Assembly: GCF_000720135.1 (NCBI RefSeq)
Contig: NZ_JOIU01000005.1
Location: forward strand, 248,001-312,000
Length of the DNA: 64,000 bases
Direction: 5' to 3'
From: Streptomyces sp. NRRL S-1022
GTDB lineage: Bacteria; Actinomycetota; Actinomycetes; Streptomycetales; Streptomycetaceae
Shown here: piece after piece, positions 42,116 through 51,050 of the stretch
How the letters are laid out: the number at the start of each line of letters is the position of its first letter
How positions within the stretch are numbered: position 1 is the first letter of the stretch
Notes under the pieces: generated by a model
Databases searched by the model: none
Told to the model about the DNA's origin: nothing
Seen by the model: the letters and a program-made list of their open reading frames with translations, nothing else
Position numbers and translations under genes: made by a program

Positions 42116-43471
42116 TCAGCCCGCCGCGTAGTTGCGCAGGAACAGCGCCTCGGCGACCGACAGCCGCTCCAGCTCCTCGGGGGACACGCTCTCGTTGACC
42201 GCGTGGATCTGGGCCTCCGGCTCGCTCAGCCCGATCAGCAGGATCTCCGCGCCCGGGTAGAGACCGGCGAGCGTGTTGCACAGCGGGATGGAGCCGCCCT
42301 GGCCGGCGTACTGCATGGTCTCGCCCGGATAGGCCACCGCCATCGCGTCCGCCATCGCCTGGTAGGCGGGGCTGGAGGGGTCGGCGCGGAACGGCTGGCC
42401 CTGGCCGATCTGTTCGGTGGTGACCCGGGCGCCCCACGGGGTGTGCGCCTCGATGTGCGCCAGGAGCAGCTTGGTGGCCTCGGCCGCGTCCACGCCCGGC
42501 GGCACCCGCAGGCTGATCAGGGCGCGGGCGCTGGACTGCACCGACGGGGTGGCGCCGACGACCGGCGGGCAGTCGATGCCGAGGACGGTGACCGCCGGGC
42601 GGGCCCAGATGCGGTCGGCCACCGAGCCGCTGCCGAGCAGCCCGACGCCGTCCAGCACCTTGGCGTCCGCGCGGAACTGCTCCTCGGCGTACTCCAGGCC
42701 GTCCCACCCGGCCGTGGCGTCCAGGCCGTCGACCGTGGTCGAGCCGTCCTCGGCGCGCAGCGAGTCCAGGACGCGGACCAGCGCGGCCAGCGCGTCCGGG
42801 GCGGCCCCGCCGAACTGGCCGGAGTGCAGGTTGCCGGCCAGGGTGTCGATCCGCACCCGGACCAGGGTCATTCCGCGCAGCGTGGTGGTCACCGTCGGCA
42901 GGCCGACCCGGAAGTTGCCCGCGTCGCCGATGACGATCGTGTCGGCCTCCAGCAGCTCGGGGTGCTGCTCGGCGTACCGCTCCAGGCCGCCCGTGCCCTG
43001 CTCCTCCGAGCCCTCCACGATCACCTTCACGTGCACCGGGACGCCGCCGTTCGCCTTGAGGGCGCGCAGCGCGAGCAGGTGCATGATGAAGCCGCCCTTG
43101 CAGTCGGCGGTGCCGCGGCCGTACCAGCGGCCGTCGCGCTCGGTCAGCTCGAAGGGCGGGGTGGCCCAGCCGGCCTCGTCCAGCGGGGGCTGCACGTCGT
43201 AGTGCGCGTAGAGGAGAACCGTTTTCGCACCCTCCGGTCCGGGCAGGTGGCCGTACACCGACCGGGTGCCGTCCGGGGTGTCCAGCAGGGCCACGTCCGT
43301 GAAGCCCTCGGCGCGCAGCGCGTCGGCGATCCAGCCCGCGGCGGCGTCGCTCTCGCTCTTCGGGAACTGCGTGAAGTCCGCCACCGACTTGAAGGCGACC
43401 AGTTCGGTCAGCTCCGCCTTGGCCCGGGGCAGCAGCGAGGCGACGGTCTCGGCGACCGGATTCGACGGCAT
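42116..43471 (-). CDS. M20-family dipeptidase
   Basis: A 451-residue zinc peptidase of the PepV/CNDP group. ATG 43471 is preferred to GTG 43477 because GAGGAG lies seven bases before the ATG but only one base before the GTG. Metal ligands are in YAHYDVQPP near residue 91 (His, Asp), GRGTADCKGG near 122 (Asp), EGSEEQG near 155 (Glu pair), GDAGNF near 184 and a final His near 432 (EAQIHAVNE). The dimerisation domain sits between about 205 and 315. It probably cleaves dipeptides in the cytoplasm. Confidence 0.93.
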   Translation of the reverse strand: MPSNPVAETVASLLPRAKAELTELVAFKSVADFTQFPKSESDAAAGWIADALRAEGFTDVALLDTPDGTRSVYGHLPGPEGAKTVLLYAHYDVQPPLDEAGWATPPFELTERDGRWYGRGTADCKGGFIMHLLALRALKANGGVPVHVKVIVEGSEEQGTGGLERYAEQHPELLEADTIVIGDAGNFRVGLPTVTTTLRGMTLVRVRIDTLAGNLHSGQFGGAAPDALAALVRVLDSLRAEDGSTTVDGLDATAGWDGLEYAEEQFRADAKVLDGVGLLGSGSVADRIWARPAVTVLGIDCPPVVGATPSVQSSARALISLRVPPGVDAAEATKLLLAHIEAHTPWGARVTTEQIGQGQPFRADPSSPAYQAMADAMAVAYPGETMQYAGQGGSIPLCNTLAGLYPGAEILLIGLSEPEAQIHAVNESVSPEELERLSVAEALFLRNYAAG

Positions 43472-43602
43472 GGGCACGCTCCTCGTGGGTGCGACGTTGT
43501 ACGGGGTGAGTACACCGATCCTCCCACAGCGGTCCGCACGGACGGCCGCCGTAGGATGCGACAGGACACTTGGCAGCGGCTTGATCGGAGCGGTAGACCA
43601 TC

Positions 43603-44856
43603 GTGAGCGGCGAGAACTCTTCGGCGGACGACGTGCAGCGGGTGTGGGACGTCGTCGTGGTGGGCGCGGGCCCCGCGGGCGCCTCGGCCGCCTACGCGGC
43701 GGCGGTCGCGGGACGGCGCGTGCTGGTGCTGGAGAAAGCCGAGTTGCCGCGCTACAAGACCTGCGGCGGCGGCATCATCGGCCCCTCGCGCGACGCGCTG
43801 CCGCCCGGGTTCGAGCTGCCCTTCCGGGACCGGGTGCACGCGGTCACCTTCTCCCACAACGGCCGCTTCACCCGCACCCGCCGCTCCAAGCAGATGCTGT
43901 TCGGACTGGTCAACCGTGCCGAGTTCGACCAGCAGCTGGTCGAACACGCCCAGAAGGCGGGCGCCGAGCTGCGTACGGGTGTCACGGTCCAGCGGGTCGA
44001 GCAGCACGGCTCGGCGGTGCCCGACCGCCGTACGGTCGCCGTCGTCCTGCAGGGCGGGGAGACGGTGCTGGCCCGCGCGGTCGTCGGTGCCGACGGCAGC
44101 GCCAGCCGGATAGGGGCGCACGTCGGTGTGAAGCTCGGCCGGGTGGACCTCGGCCTGGAGGCGGAGATCCCGGTCCCGGAGACGGTCGCCGAGGACTGGA
44201 AGGGGCGGGTCCTGATCGACTGGGGGCCGATGCCGGGCAGTTACGGCTGGGTGTTCCCGAAGGGCGACACGCTCACGGTCGGTGTGATCTCCGCGCGCGG
44301 TGAGGGCGCCGCCACCAAGCGGTACCTGGAGGACTTCATCGCCCGGCTGGGCCTCGCCGGCTTCGAGCCGTCGCTCTCCTCCGGGCACCTGACCCGCTGC
44401 CGCGCCGACGACTCCCCGCTGTCCCGGGGCCGGGTGCTGGTCTGCGGGGACGCGGCCGGGCTGCTGGAGCCGTGGACCCGCGAGGGCATCTCCTTCGCGC
44501 TGCGCTCGGGCCGGCTGGCGGGGGAGTGGGCGGTCCGCATCGCCGAGGCGCACGACGCCGTGGACGCCCGGCGCCAGGCCCTGAACTACGCCTTCGCGGT
44601 GAAGGCCGGGCTCGGCGTCGAGATGGCCGTCGGCAGCCGGCTGCTGGGCCTGTTCGAGAAGCGCCCCGGCCTCTTCCACGCCGCCCTCACCGGCTTCCGC
44701 CCGGCCTGGCGGGCCTTCCGGGACATCACCCAGGGCTCGACCTCGCTGGGCGAGCTGGTCCGTTCCCACCCGGTCGCCCAGCGCGCGCTGACCGCGCTGG
44801 ACCGGAGGCAGGCCGGGCAGGCCGCCGAGGAAGAGGCGGAGCCCGTCAGTCCGTGA
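43603..44856 (+). CDS. Geranylgeranyl reductase family flavoprotein
   Basis: A 417-residue FAD-dependent reductase of isoprenoid double bonds or a related monooxygenase-fold enzyme. Start GTG at 43603. The FAD motif VVGAGPAGASAAYAAAVAGR lies near residues 14-33 with the acid end LEKAELPRYKTCGGGI near 44-59, a signature of this family, and VCGDAAGLLEPWTREGI near 281-297. In Streptomyces such proteins often reduce menaquinone or archaeal-type isoprenoids. The stop overlaps the F420-type oxidoreductase gene on the other strand by 11 bases. Confidence 0.92.
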   Translation: MSGENSSADDVQRVWDVVVVGAGPAGASAAYAAAVAGRRVLVLEKAELPRYKTCGGGIIGPSRDALPPGFELPFRDRVHAVTFSHNGRFTRTRRSKQMLFGLVNRAEFDQQLVEHAQKAGAELRTGVTVQRVEQHGSAVPDRRTVAVVLQGGETVLARAVVGADGSASRIGAHVGVKLGRVDLGLEAEIPVPETVAEDWKGRVLIDWGPMPGSYGWVFPKGDTLTVGVISARGEGAATKRYLEDFIARLGLAGFEPSLSSGHLTRCRADDSPLSRGRVLVCGDAAGLLEPWTREGISFALRSGRLAGEWAVRIAEAHDAVDARRQALNYAFAVKAGLGVEMAVGSRLLGLFEKRPGLFHAALTGFRPAWRAFRDITQGSTSLGELVRSHPVAQRALTALDRRQAGQAAEEEAEPVSP

Positions 44857-45298
44857 CGGTGATGCGGAAGACCGGGTGGTCACCGGCGCAGGCGATGATC
44901 TCCTCGTCGGAGGACTTGGCGGTCACCCCGGCGAAGTACTGGTCGACCTCCCAGCCCCACCTCTCCAGATAGGTCCGCAGGACCGGGAGCTTCTCGGCGT
45001 CGGGGAGCTCCACCGCGGTGAAGGCGCGCACCCTGCGGCCCACGCGCAGTTCCCCGCCTCCGGCGGCCCGCATGTTGCGCACCCACTGCGAATGGCCGCG
45101 CGCCGAGACCAGGTACTGCCCGCCGTCGTAGCGGTGCGGGTTGACCGGGATGCGCTGCATCCGGCCGCTCTTGCGGCCGGGCACGGACATCTCGGCGGTG
45201 CCCGCCAGGCTGATCCCGTGCCGGGCGAGCCAGCCGATCACGCTGTTCAGACGGACGGTGAGCGGGCTGCCTTTGAGGTAGTACGGCGAAGACGACAT
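44846..45298 (-). CDS. Deazaflavin (F420)-dependent nitroreductase-family protein
   Basis: A 150-residue split-barrel protein of the DDN family. The ATG at 45298 is preceded by GTGGGGGTCACC. MSVPGRKSGRMQRIPVNPHRYDG near residues 37-58 and YLVSARGHSQWVRNMRAAGGGEL near 63-85 form the F420-binding pattern. The substrate is unknown. It is divergent from a TetR gene over an operator array, so it is very likely repressed by it. Confidence 0.9.
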   Translation of the reverse strand: MSSSPYYLKGSPLTVRLNSVIGWLARHGISLAGTAEMSVPGRKSGRMQRIPVNPHRYDGGQYLVSARGHSQWVRNMRAAGGGELRVGRRVRAFTAVELPDAEKLPVLRTYLERWGWEVDQYFAGVTAKSSDEEIIACAGDHPVFRITVTD

Positions 45299-45317
45299 GG
45301 TGACCCCCACGCTGTGA

Positions 45318-45423
45318 GAGAGCGGTGCTCTCGCTTGCCTCCAGTGTGGGACAGTCAGGCACTCGGAAGCAAGAGCGCTGCTCTCTTTTCGTTGCGCCGC
45401 TCTCTGATGTGTGCACCGCTCTC
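45318..45423. promoter_or_regulatory. TetR operator array (two palindromes and two half-sites)
   Basis: GAGAGC, three bases, GCTCTC at 45318-45332 is a perfect palindrome. AAGAGCGCTGCTCTC at 45371-45385 is a close copy. Half-sites CGCTCTC recur near 45398-45404 and 45417-45423. The array fills the gap between the divergent oxidoreductase and TetR genes. Confidence 0.75.
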
Positions 45424-45443
45424 GTGCGTGGCACACTGCTGGC

Positions 45444-46139
45444 ATGAGCACCGCACAGGGCGCCCGCGCGCGGGCCAGGCAGGAAGTCACCGCGGCCATC
45501 AAGGACGCGGCGCGCAGACAGCTGGCCGCGGAGGGCGCGGCCAAGCTCTCCCTGCGGGCCGTGGCGCGCGAGCTGGGCATGGTCTCGTCGGCCCTGTACC
45601 GCTACTTCCCCAGCCGGGACGACCTGTTGACCGCCCTGATCATCGACGCCTACGACTCCCTCGGCGAGGCCGCGGAACAGGCCCGGGACGCCGCCGGCGA
45701 CGCCCCGCCCGCGGCCCGCTGGACGGCCGTGTGCGAGGCGGTGCGCGGCTGGGCGCTCGCCCACCCGCACGAGTACGCGCTGATCTACGGCTCGCCGGTG
45801 CCCGGTTACTCCGCCCCCCGGAGCACCGTCCGGGCCGCCGCCCGCGTCGGCCTGGCCCTCATCGGCATCCTCCGGGACGCCCACCGCGGCCCCGGTGGCC
45901 TGGCCGCCCCGCCGCTCCCCGCCGCCCTGCGGCCGGAGGCCGAGCGGATGGCCGCCGACCTCGCCCCCGACCTGCCGCCCGAGGTGGCCGCGCCCATGGT
46001 CGCGGCCTGGGCCCAGCTGTTCGGACTGGTCGGGTTCGAAGTGTTCGGGCAGTTCAACCGGGTCGTGGAGGACCGGGAGACGTTCTTCCGGCACGCGGTC
46101 GGCCGGCTCGCCGAGGGCGTGGGCCTCACCCCGGCGTGA
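45444..46139 (+). CDS. TetR-family regulator (WHG-type C-terminal domain)
   Basis: A 231-residue repressor. The ATG at 45444 is not preceded by a ribosome-binding site but by CACACT six bases upstream, so it may be leaderless. The DNA-binding region is ARQEVTAAIKDAARRQLAAE and VARELGMVSSALYRYFPSRDDL near residues 11-62. The ligand domain contains RGWALAHPHEYALIYGSPVPGY near 103-124, the mark of the WHG-type C-terminal class. It probably regulates the divergent oxidoreductase. Confidence 0.9.
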   Translation: MSTAQGARARARQEVTAAIKDAARRQLAAEGAAKLSLRAVARELGMVSSALYRYFPSRDDLLTALIIDAYDSLGEAAEQARDAAGDAPPAARWTAVCEAVRGWALAHPHEYALIYGSPVPGYSAPRSTVRAAARVGLALIGILRDAHRGPGGLAAPPLPAALRPEAERMAADLAPDLPPEVAAPMVAAWAQLFGLVGFEVFGQFNRVVEDRETFFRHAVGRLAEGVGLTPA

Positions 46140-46142
46140 GCC

Positions 46143-46164
46143 GTGTACTCCCCAGGGAGTACAC
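46143..46164 (+). terminator. Terminator after TetR gene
   Basis: GTGTACTCCC (46143-46152), CA, GGGAGTACAC (46155-46164): a perfect 10-bp stem three bases past the stop codon. The two-base loop is tight. Confidence 0.72.
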
Positions 46165-46189
46165 GCGAACACCCTGCGCGCGCCGGCCG

Positions 46190-46400
46190 CCGCACCGCGC
46201 GCCCCCGCACCGGGCCTGGACCGGCTGCCGGAGCTGGTCGAACCGAGGGCGAGTCGCCCCGGCTGACGCCCGGCGCCGGCCTCGCCGCCTTCCGCATCGT
46301 GCAGGAGGCCCTCACCGACGTCGTACGGCACTCCGGTTCGCGGCGCGCGCGCCTGCACCTGGGATACGGCGACGGAGCCGGCCGCCCGCGATCGCGCCCG
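46190..46400 (+). pseudogene. Relic of a NarL/DesK-type sensor histidine kinase
   Basis: Two adjacent frames hold fragments of one kinase. Around 46205-46245 one frame reads APGLDRLPELVE, as in the region before the ATPase domain of these kinases. From about 46268 another reads GAGLAAFRIVQEALTDVVRH and then SRRARLHLGYGDG, the N-box of the HATPase domain. Sequence between and after is missing or out of frame. No response regulator remains. It is a remnant and not a functional gene. Confidence 0.72.
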
Positions 46401-46415
46401 ACTCGCCGTCCTCGC

Positions 46416-46691
46416 CTACGAGTCGGGGTCGGTGCGGCCGGGCCGAGCCGACTGCTGGAAGCGCACCAGCACGCTGATCACGCGGGCCATGAACACCACC
46501 GGCGCGACCGTCGTACCGAGCCCCAGCAGGACCGTGGACACCGGGTGGGGCAGGTCGAAGAGGAACGTGGGCCCGGCCACGGCCCCGAACAGCACCGCCG
46601 CCGCGAACGCGGCGCTGACCAGGGCGTACCCGATCTCGACCGTCGCCGCGTCCTGCTCCGCCTTGGTGCGCCGGCCCCCGTGTGCGTACAT
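46416..46691 (-). CDS. DUF6332-type small membrane protein
   Basis: A 91-residue protein. ATG at 46691; the longer frame is unsupported. It starts MYAHGGRRTKAEQDAATVEI, followed by two hydrophobic helices near residues 22-43 and 52-75. The RRTxAExDAxTVEIGYAL opening fits the small Streptomyces DUF6332 family, whose function is not known. It stands alone downstream of the kinase relic, on the opposite strand. Confidence 0.65.
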   Translation of the reverse strand: MYAHGGRRTKAEQDAATVEIGYALVSAAFAAAVLFGAVAGPTFLFDLPHPVSTVLLGLGTTVAPVVFMARVISVLVRFQQSARPGRTDPDS

Positions 46692-46764
46692 CCCGTCAGT
46701 TTCACAGACGTGCGCCCGGCGGAGCAAGCAACTCCGGCCGGGCGCACGCGTGGAGGCGGACCCC

Positions 46765-48255
46765 CTAGTCGCGGACCGGTACGCGGTCCGCCTCCGCCTC
46801 CCGCACGGTGGACCTGGCGACCACGACGGAGCGTCCCGGCCGGGGCCGGCGCAGTCCGGTGAGCGACAGCAGCAGGCCGGCGACGGCGATGACCGTGACC
46901 ACGACCAGACCGGGCCGGTAGCTGTCCAGCACGGCCTGGGGAGTGGCGTGTCCGGGGGCGTGCGCGGTCACCACAGCCGTCACGACGGCGAGGAAGATCG
47001 CGCCGCCCACCTGCACCGAGGTGTTGAGCAGGCCGGAGACCATGCCCTGCTCGTGCTCCTCCACGCCGTTGGTGGCCTGGACGTTGAGGGACGGGAAGGT
47101 CAGCGCGAAGCCCGAGCCGACCAGCAGCATGGTCGGCAGGATCACGGTCGCGTAGGACGGGTGCAGGTCGATGCGCAGGAACAGGGCGTACCCGAGCGCC
47201 ATCAGGATGAAGCCGAGCACGATCAGCCGTGTGGTGCCGAACCGGTCGATGACGGCCCCGACCCTGGTCGCGGACAGTGCCACCACCGCGCCCGCCGGCA
47301 GGAACGCCAGCGCGGTGTGCATCGCCGACCAGCCGAGCACCTGCTGCATGGACAGGGTGACCAGGAACTGGAAGCCCATGTAGCTGCCGACGAACGTCAA
47401 CGCGCCCAGCTGGGCCCGCACCTGGGGCCCGGAGCGCAGCACTCCGAGCCGGACCAGCGGGCTCGGGCTGCGCCGCTCGACCAGGACGAAGGCCACCAGC
47501 ATGACGGCCACGGCGGCGAAGGACAGGATCGTGCGGGCCGATGCCCAGCCCGCCTCGGGCGCCTGGACGACGGTGAAGACCAGCAGCAGCATCGAGGCGG
47601 TGCCGAGGACGGCGCCCGGGACGTCGTAGCCGCCGTGGCCGCGTTCGCGCCCGCTGCGCGGCAGCAGCTTCATGCCCGCGAACAGGGCGAGCAGCGCGAC
47701 CGGCGCCGGCAGCAGCATGGTGAACCGCCAGCCGGCCTCGGTGAGCAGGCCGGAGAGGACGAGGCCCATGGAGTAGCCGGTGGCACCGCAGGTGGTGTAG
47801 ATCGACAGGGCCCGGTTGCGCAGCGGCCCCTCCGGGAAGGTCGTGGTGATGATCGACAGGCCCGCCGGTGCAGTGAAGGCCGCGCTCAGGCCCTTGACGA
47901 ACCGGCTGGCGATCAGCAGCGGGCCGGAGTCCACGAGCCCGCCGAGCAGCGAGGCCAGCGCGAACACGCCGAGGGCGACCAGGAACACCTGGCGCCGGCC
48001 GAGCAGGTCAGCGGCCCGGCCGCCGAGGAGGAGCAGGCCGCCGTAGCCCAGGATGTAGCCGCTGACGACCCATTGCAGGGTCGACGTGGACAGGCCGAGG
48101 TCGGCACCGATGGAGGGCAGGGCGACGCCGACCATCGACACGTCCAGCGCGTCCAGGAACATCGCGGCGCACAGCACCAGCAGGGTGCCCCACAGCCGGG
48201 GGGTCCAGCGGCCGACCGGGGACGGGGTCGCGGACGGGGTGAGCGGAGAGGTCAT
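46765..48255 (-). CDS. MFS drug-efflux transporter (DHA2, 14 helices)
   Basis: A 496-residue proton-driven exporter of the EmrB/QacA class. ATG at 48255. Motif A reads LLGGRAADLLGRRQVF near residues 75-90, and motif C falls in GATGYSMGLVLSGLLTEAGWR near 150-170. About fourteen hydrophobic segments can be counted. It is divergent from a MarR gene with inverted repeats between them, so it is probably de-repressed by its own substrate. Substrate unknown. Confidence 0.92.
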   Translation of the reverse strand: MTSPLTPSATPSPVGRWTPRLWGTLLVLCAAMFLDALDVSMVGVALPSIGADLGLSTSTLQWVVSGYILGYGGLLLLGGRAADLLGRRQVFLVALGVFALASLLGGLVDSGPLLIASRFVKGLSAAFTAPAGLSIITTTFPEGPLRNRALSIYTTCGATGYSMGLVLSGLLTEAGWRFTMLLPAPVALLALFAGMKLLPRSGRERGHGGYDVPGAVLGTASMLLLVFTVVQAPEAGWASARTILSFAAVAVMLVAFVLVERRSPSPLVRLGVLRSGPQVRAQLGALTFVGSYMGFQFLVTLSMQQVLGWSAMHTALAFLPAGAVVALSATRVGAVIDRFGTTRLIVLGFILMALGYALFLRIDLHPSYATVILPTMLLVGSGFALTFPSLNVQATNGVEEHEQGMVSGLLNTSVQVGGAIFLAVVTAVVTAHAPGHATPQAVLDSYRPGLVVVTVIAVAGLLLSLTGLRRPRPGRSVVVARSTVREAEADRVPVRD

Positions 48256-48268
48256 GGCCGTGAGACTA

Positions 48269-48298
48269 CATGCGTGCGCATGAAATGCAAGCGCATTT
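48269..48298. promoter_or_regulatory. Inverted repeats between MFS and MarR genes
   Basis: CATGCG, TG, CGCATG at 48269-48282 is a perfect 6-2-6 repeat. AAATGC, four bases, GCATTT at 48283-48298 follows directly. Both share the ATGC core. A TACGGT hexamer at 48329-48334 could be the -10 box of the MarR gene, six bases before its ATG. Confidence 0.68.
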
Positions 48299-48340
48299 AA
48301 TTACGGTGCAATGAACTGGTTTCTCTGCTACGGTGCGGGC

Positions 48341-48739
48341 ATGGCGGCGAAGAAGGCCGAGCAGGCGCTCGTGGAGGAGTGGCGGGGCATCCTGGCCCTG
48401 CACGCCCGCACCCAGTGCGAGCTGGACCGGGCACTGCACGGGCACGGCCTGTGCGCGAGCGACTTCGAGGTCCTCGACCTGCTGGCCGAGGGCATGGCGG
48501 CGGACGGCGGCTGCGCCTACCGGGTCCAGGAGATCTCCGACCGGGTGCACCTCAGCCAGAGCGCGCTGTCCCGGCTCATCGGCCGTCTGGAGAAGGACGG
48601 CCTGGTCGAGCGGGCCATGTGTGCGGAGGACCGGCGCGGGGTGCGGGTGGTGCTGACCGGCAAGGGGCGCGCACTGCACGGCGAGGTACGGCCGGTGCAG
48701 CGCGCGGTGCTGTCCCGCATGCTGTCCGACGCCGGCTGA
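48341..48739 (+). CDS. MarR-family transcriptional regulator
   Basis: A 132-residue winged-helix regulator. ATG 48341 is chosen over 48311 because TACGGT lies six bases upstream, suggesting a leaderless message, and because the upstream residues are not conserved in type. The reading head is VQEISDRVHLSQSALSRLIGRLEKDGLVER near residues 63-92 and the wing CAEDRRGVRVVLTGKGRAL. It is likely the local repressor of the divergent MFS gene and of itself. Confidence 0.88.
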   Translation: MAAKKAEQALVEEWRGILALHARTQCELDRALHGHGLCASDFEVLDLLAEGMAADGGCAYRVQEISDRVHLSQSALSRLIGRLEKDGLVERAMCAEDRRGVRVVLTGKGRALHGEVRPVQRAVLSRMLSDAG

Positions 48740-48745
48740 CCGGCG

Positions 48746-49486
48746 TCAGATCCCGGAGCGCTCCCGCCACAGCACGGCGAGCGACGCGTCGCCGGTCACC
48801 TGCGGCACCGCCGTACGGTTCCACAGCGCCAGGTACAACTGATCGGCCGGGCCCGACAGTTCGGCCTCGGCGGGGCCCTCGGCCGCGCGCACGGTCACCG
48901 GTGGCTCGGCCGTGAGCCGTACGGTCCACACCGCGTCCGCCCCCGCGTCCACCGCGCGCACCCGCAGCACCCGCGGCTCCTCGCTGCGCAGCCGGCTCCG
49001 GGAGCGGGCGTGGAAGCCGCGCAGCAGTTCGTCGATGCCGTCCACCGCGAACTCCGGGGCTATCGGGGACGGCGTACCGCCGCGCGCCGCCTCCGCGTCG
49101 TAGCGGTGCACGGTCGTCTCGTGTGCCTGCCGGCGGGTCCAGAAGGCCAACGGCGAGGGGTTGGGCGCGGGATGGAAGGTCCAGCACCGCACGTCGGCGG
49201 GCGCGGCGGCCAGGGTGTCCACCAGCAGCCGGTGGCTGTCCCGGTACCAGTCGACGAGTCCGGCGCCGTCCAGCTCCGGCGGCTCATCCACGGGCCGGGG
49301 CGCGGTGTGTCCTCCGGCGACGAGGGCGGCGGCCCACCGGTGCACCGATCCGGTGTGCCGCACCAGGTCCCGCACCTGCCACTGCGGGCACGCCGGGACC
49401 TTGGCGTCGGGCCCCGCCACGGCGGCGGCCGCCGCCAGCGAACGGCCCTCGCGGTCCAGGATCTCAAGGAACTCGGCAGTCTCCAT
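48746..49486 (-). CDS. MDMPI-domain, mycothiol-dependent enzyme family protein
   Basis: A 246-residue protein of the maleylpyruvate isomerase-like (DinB-fold) family. ATG at 49486. The N-terminal helical bundle carries VRDLVRHTGSVHRWAA near residues 38-53, and RRQAHETTVHRYDAEAA near 116-132 gives the His residues of the metal site. The C-terminal beta domain starts near 165. Members use mycothiol or other thiols as cofactor; the reaction here is not known. Confidence 0.85.
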   Translation of the reverse strand: METAEFLEILDREGRSLAAAAAVAGPDAKVPACPQWQVRDLVRHTGSVHRWAAALVAGGHTAPRPVDEPPELDGAGLVDWYRDSHRLLVDTLAAAPADVRCWTFHPAPNPSPLAFWTRRQAHETTVHRYDAEAARGGTPSPIAPEFAVDGIDELLRGFHARSRSRLRSEEPRVLRVRAVDAGADAVWTVRLTAEPPVTVRAAEGPAEAELSGPADQLYLALWNRTAVPQVTGDASLAVLWRERSGI

Positions 49487-49547
49487 GGGGTGAGTGTGCC
49501 GGATGGAGTGCGCTCCAGCGGGAGGGTGTTCCGGCCGGGTGCCACGC

Positions 49548-50909
49548 TCAGTCCGCGAGCGCCCCCATGGGGTCCCAGGCGGGGAGGACGATCGGCGGCT
49601 GGTCGAGGGCCGCCGCCAGCTCCGGCGGCAGCGCCGAGCGCCGGACCGCGATCTCGAAGACGTGCTCGCCGAACCACGAGTCGTTCATGGTCCAGAAGCC
49701 CTTGTCGGCCTTCTCCTCGCCCCAGCTGTTCTCCACCCGCCAGCGGCGCGGGTTCCCGTCCACCACGTCGACGCCGGTGAACAGCATGGCGTGGGTCATC
49801 TGGGTGTCGTGGTGCAGCAGCCGGTCGGCCTTGTCCAGGGTGAAGGGGGCGTCGTAGACGGCCGCGTAGTCGAACAGGGCGGCGTCCCAGACGCCGGCGT
49901 CCGCGCGCATCATCTTGGCCACGTCGCAGCCGAACCACACCGGTTCCCCGCCGGTGATCGACTCCATGGCCAGCCGCTTCAGCAGCTCGATCGGCGCGTT
50001 GAGATAGACCACCGGCGGGGCGTCCACGACATTGCCCAGGTACTCGACGGTGAACGTACGGCCGACCGGGCTGGACTCGCGCGGGTCGTGCACCAGGCAG
50101 ACGTACTCCTCCAGTGGGAGCTGGACGTACCTGGCGGCGAACTCCGCCGGGGTGAGCCAGCCGTCGCGGTGGAACTCCTTGTCCTTGTCCTCCCACTGCC
50201 ACAGGAACCGCTGCGGAGGCGTGCCGAGGTGGATGCCGAGCACCCGGTGGACGGCGGCCAGTACCTCGCGCTTGTGCGCCCGCTGGGCCTCCACCCCCTC
50301 CGCGGCCAGGGCGCGCAGGTCGCGGGCGCCCTGGCGGAGCAGGGTCCCCAGGGCCCGGTTCATCGCCCGGGTGGAGGAGGAGCTGTCGGTCTCCGGCATG
50401 GCCGACTTGGGCACCAGGCCGTGCTTGACGACCAGCGCCACGAACATGTTCCACTGCCCGCCGTCGCCGATCGGGTCGGCCAGCAGGTGCGCCACCGTGC
50501 GGTCGTCCACCTCCCGGCCGGAGGTCTCGACGACCGCCTCCAGGAAGTGGTTCGCCCGCTCGAACTTGTCCCACCACAGCAGGTGGTTCTGGGAGAACTC
50601 GAAGTCCTTCACGCCCAGCTTCCGCGCGGCGCCGACCCGGAGCAGGTTGAGCCCGGCGAACATCCAGCACCGGCCGCTCTGCTTCTGGTTGGTGGCCTTC
50701 CAGTCGTCCAGGTGGTGGGAGACCGAGTGGTCGATGCCGGTGAGCACCCGCCGGTCCAGGGCGATGTCGTCCACGGGTGTCTGCGTGACCGCGTTCTGCA
50801 TCAGCCGGTTCGCCGGGCGGGCGGCGAACTCCTTCTCGAACGACTCCAGCTGATCCGGCGTCAGGCTGCGGTCCATGGCCTGGCGGGAGTCGTCGTTTCC
50901 GAAGCTCAC
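49548..50909 (-). CDS. C1-family aminopeptidase (bleomycin hydrolase/PepC type)
   Basis: A 453-residue cytoplasmic cysteine aminopeptidase. GTG 50909 is preferred because GGAGG lies ten bases upstream. Catalytic residues: Cys in QKQSGRCWMFAGLN near residue 80, His in DTQMTHAMLFTGVD near 375, Asn in RVENSWGEE near 398. The C-terminus ends after a short extension beyond DMG, comparable to PepC enzymes that form hexamers with the C-terminus in the active site. It removes N-terminal residues from peptides and can inactivate bleomycin-type drugs. Confidence 0.93.
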   Translation of the reverse strand: MSFGNDDSRQAMDRSLTPDQLESFEKEFAARPANRLMQNAVTQTPVDDIALDRRVLTGIDHSVSHHLDDWKATNQKQSGRCWMFAGLNLLRVGAARKLGVKDFEFSQNHLLWWDKFERANHFLEAVVETSGREVDDRTVAHLLADPIGDGGQWNMFVALVVKHGLVPKSAMPETDSSSSTRAMNRALGTLLRQGARDLRALAAEGVEAQRAHKREVLAAVHRVLGIHLGTPPQRFLWQWEDKDKEFHRDGWLTPAEFAARYVQLPLEEYVCLVHDPRESSPVGRTFTVEYLGNVVDAPPVVYLNAPIELLKRLAMESITGGEPVWFGCDVAKMMRADAGVWDAALFDYAAVYDAPFTLDKADRLLHHDTQMTHAMLFTGVDVVDGNPRRWRVENSWGEEKADKGFWTMNDSWFGEHVFEIAVRRSALPPELAAALDQPPIVLPAWDPMGALAD

Positions 50910-51050
50910 AGCGGTCTGCCTCCAGTTTCCCGGGATGTCTGAGACGAGCGCAACCTCACCGTCGCACGGCCGTTCGGCCGGAGTCAACGGAGCAGTGGGG
51001 GTGAGGGGCCGCCTTGGCGAACAGCCGGTCGGGGCAGCCGCGTTGCGTCG

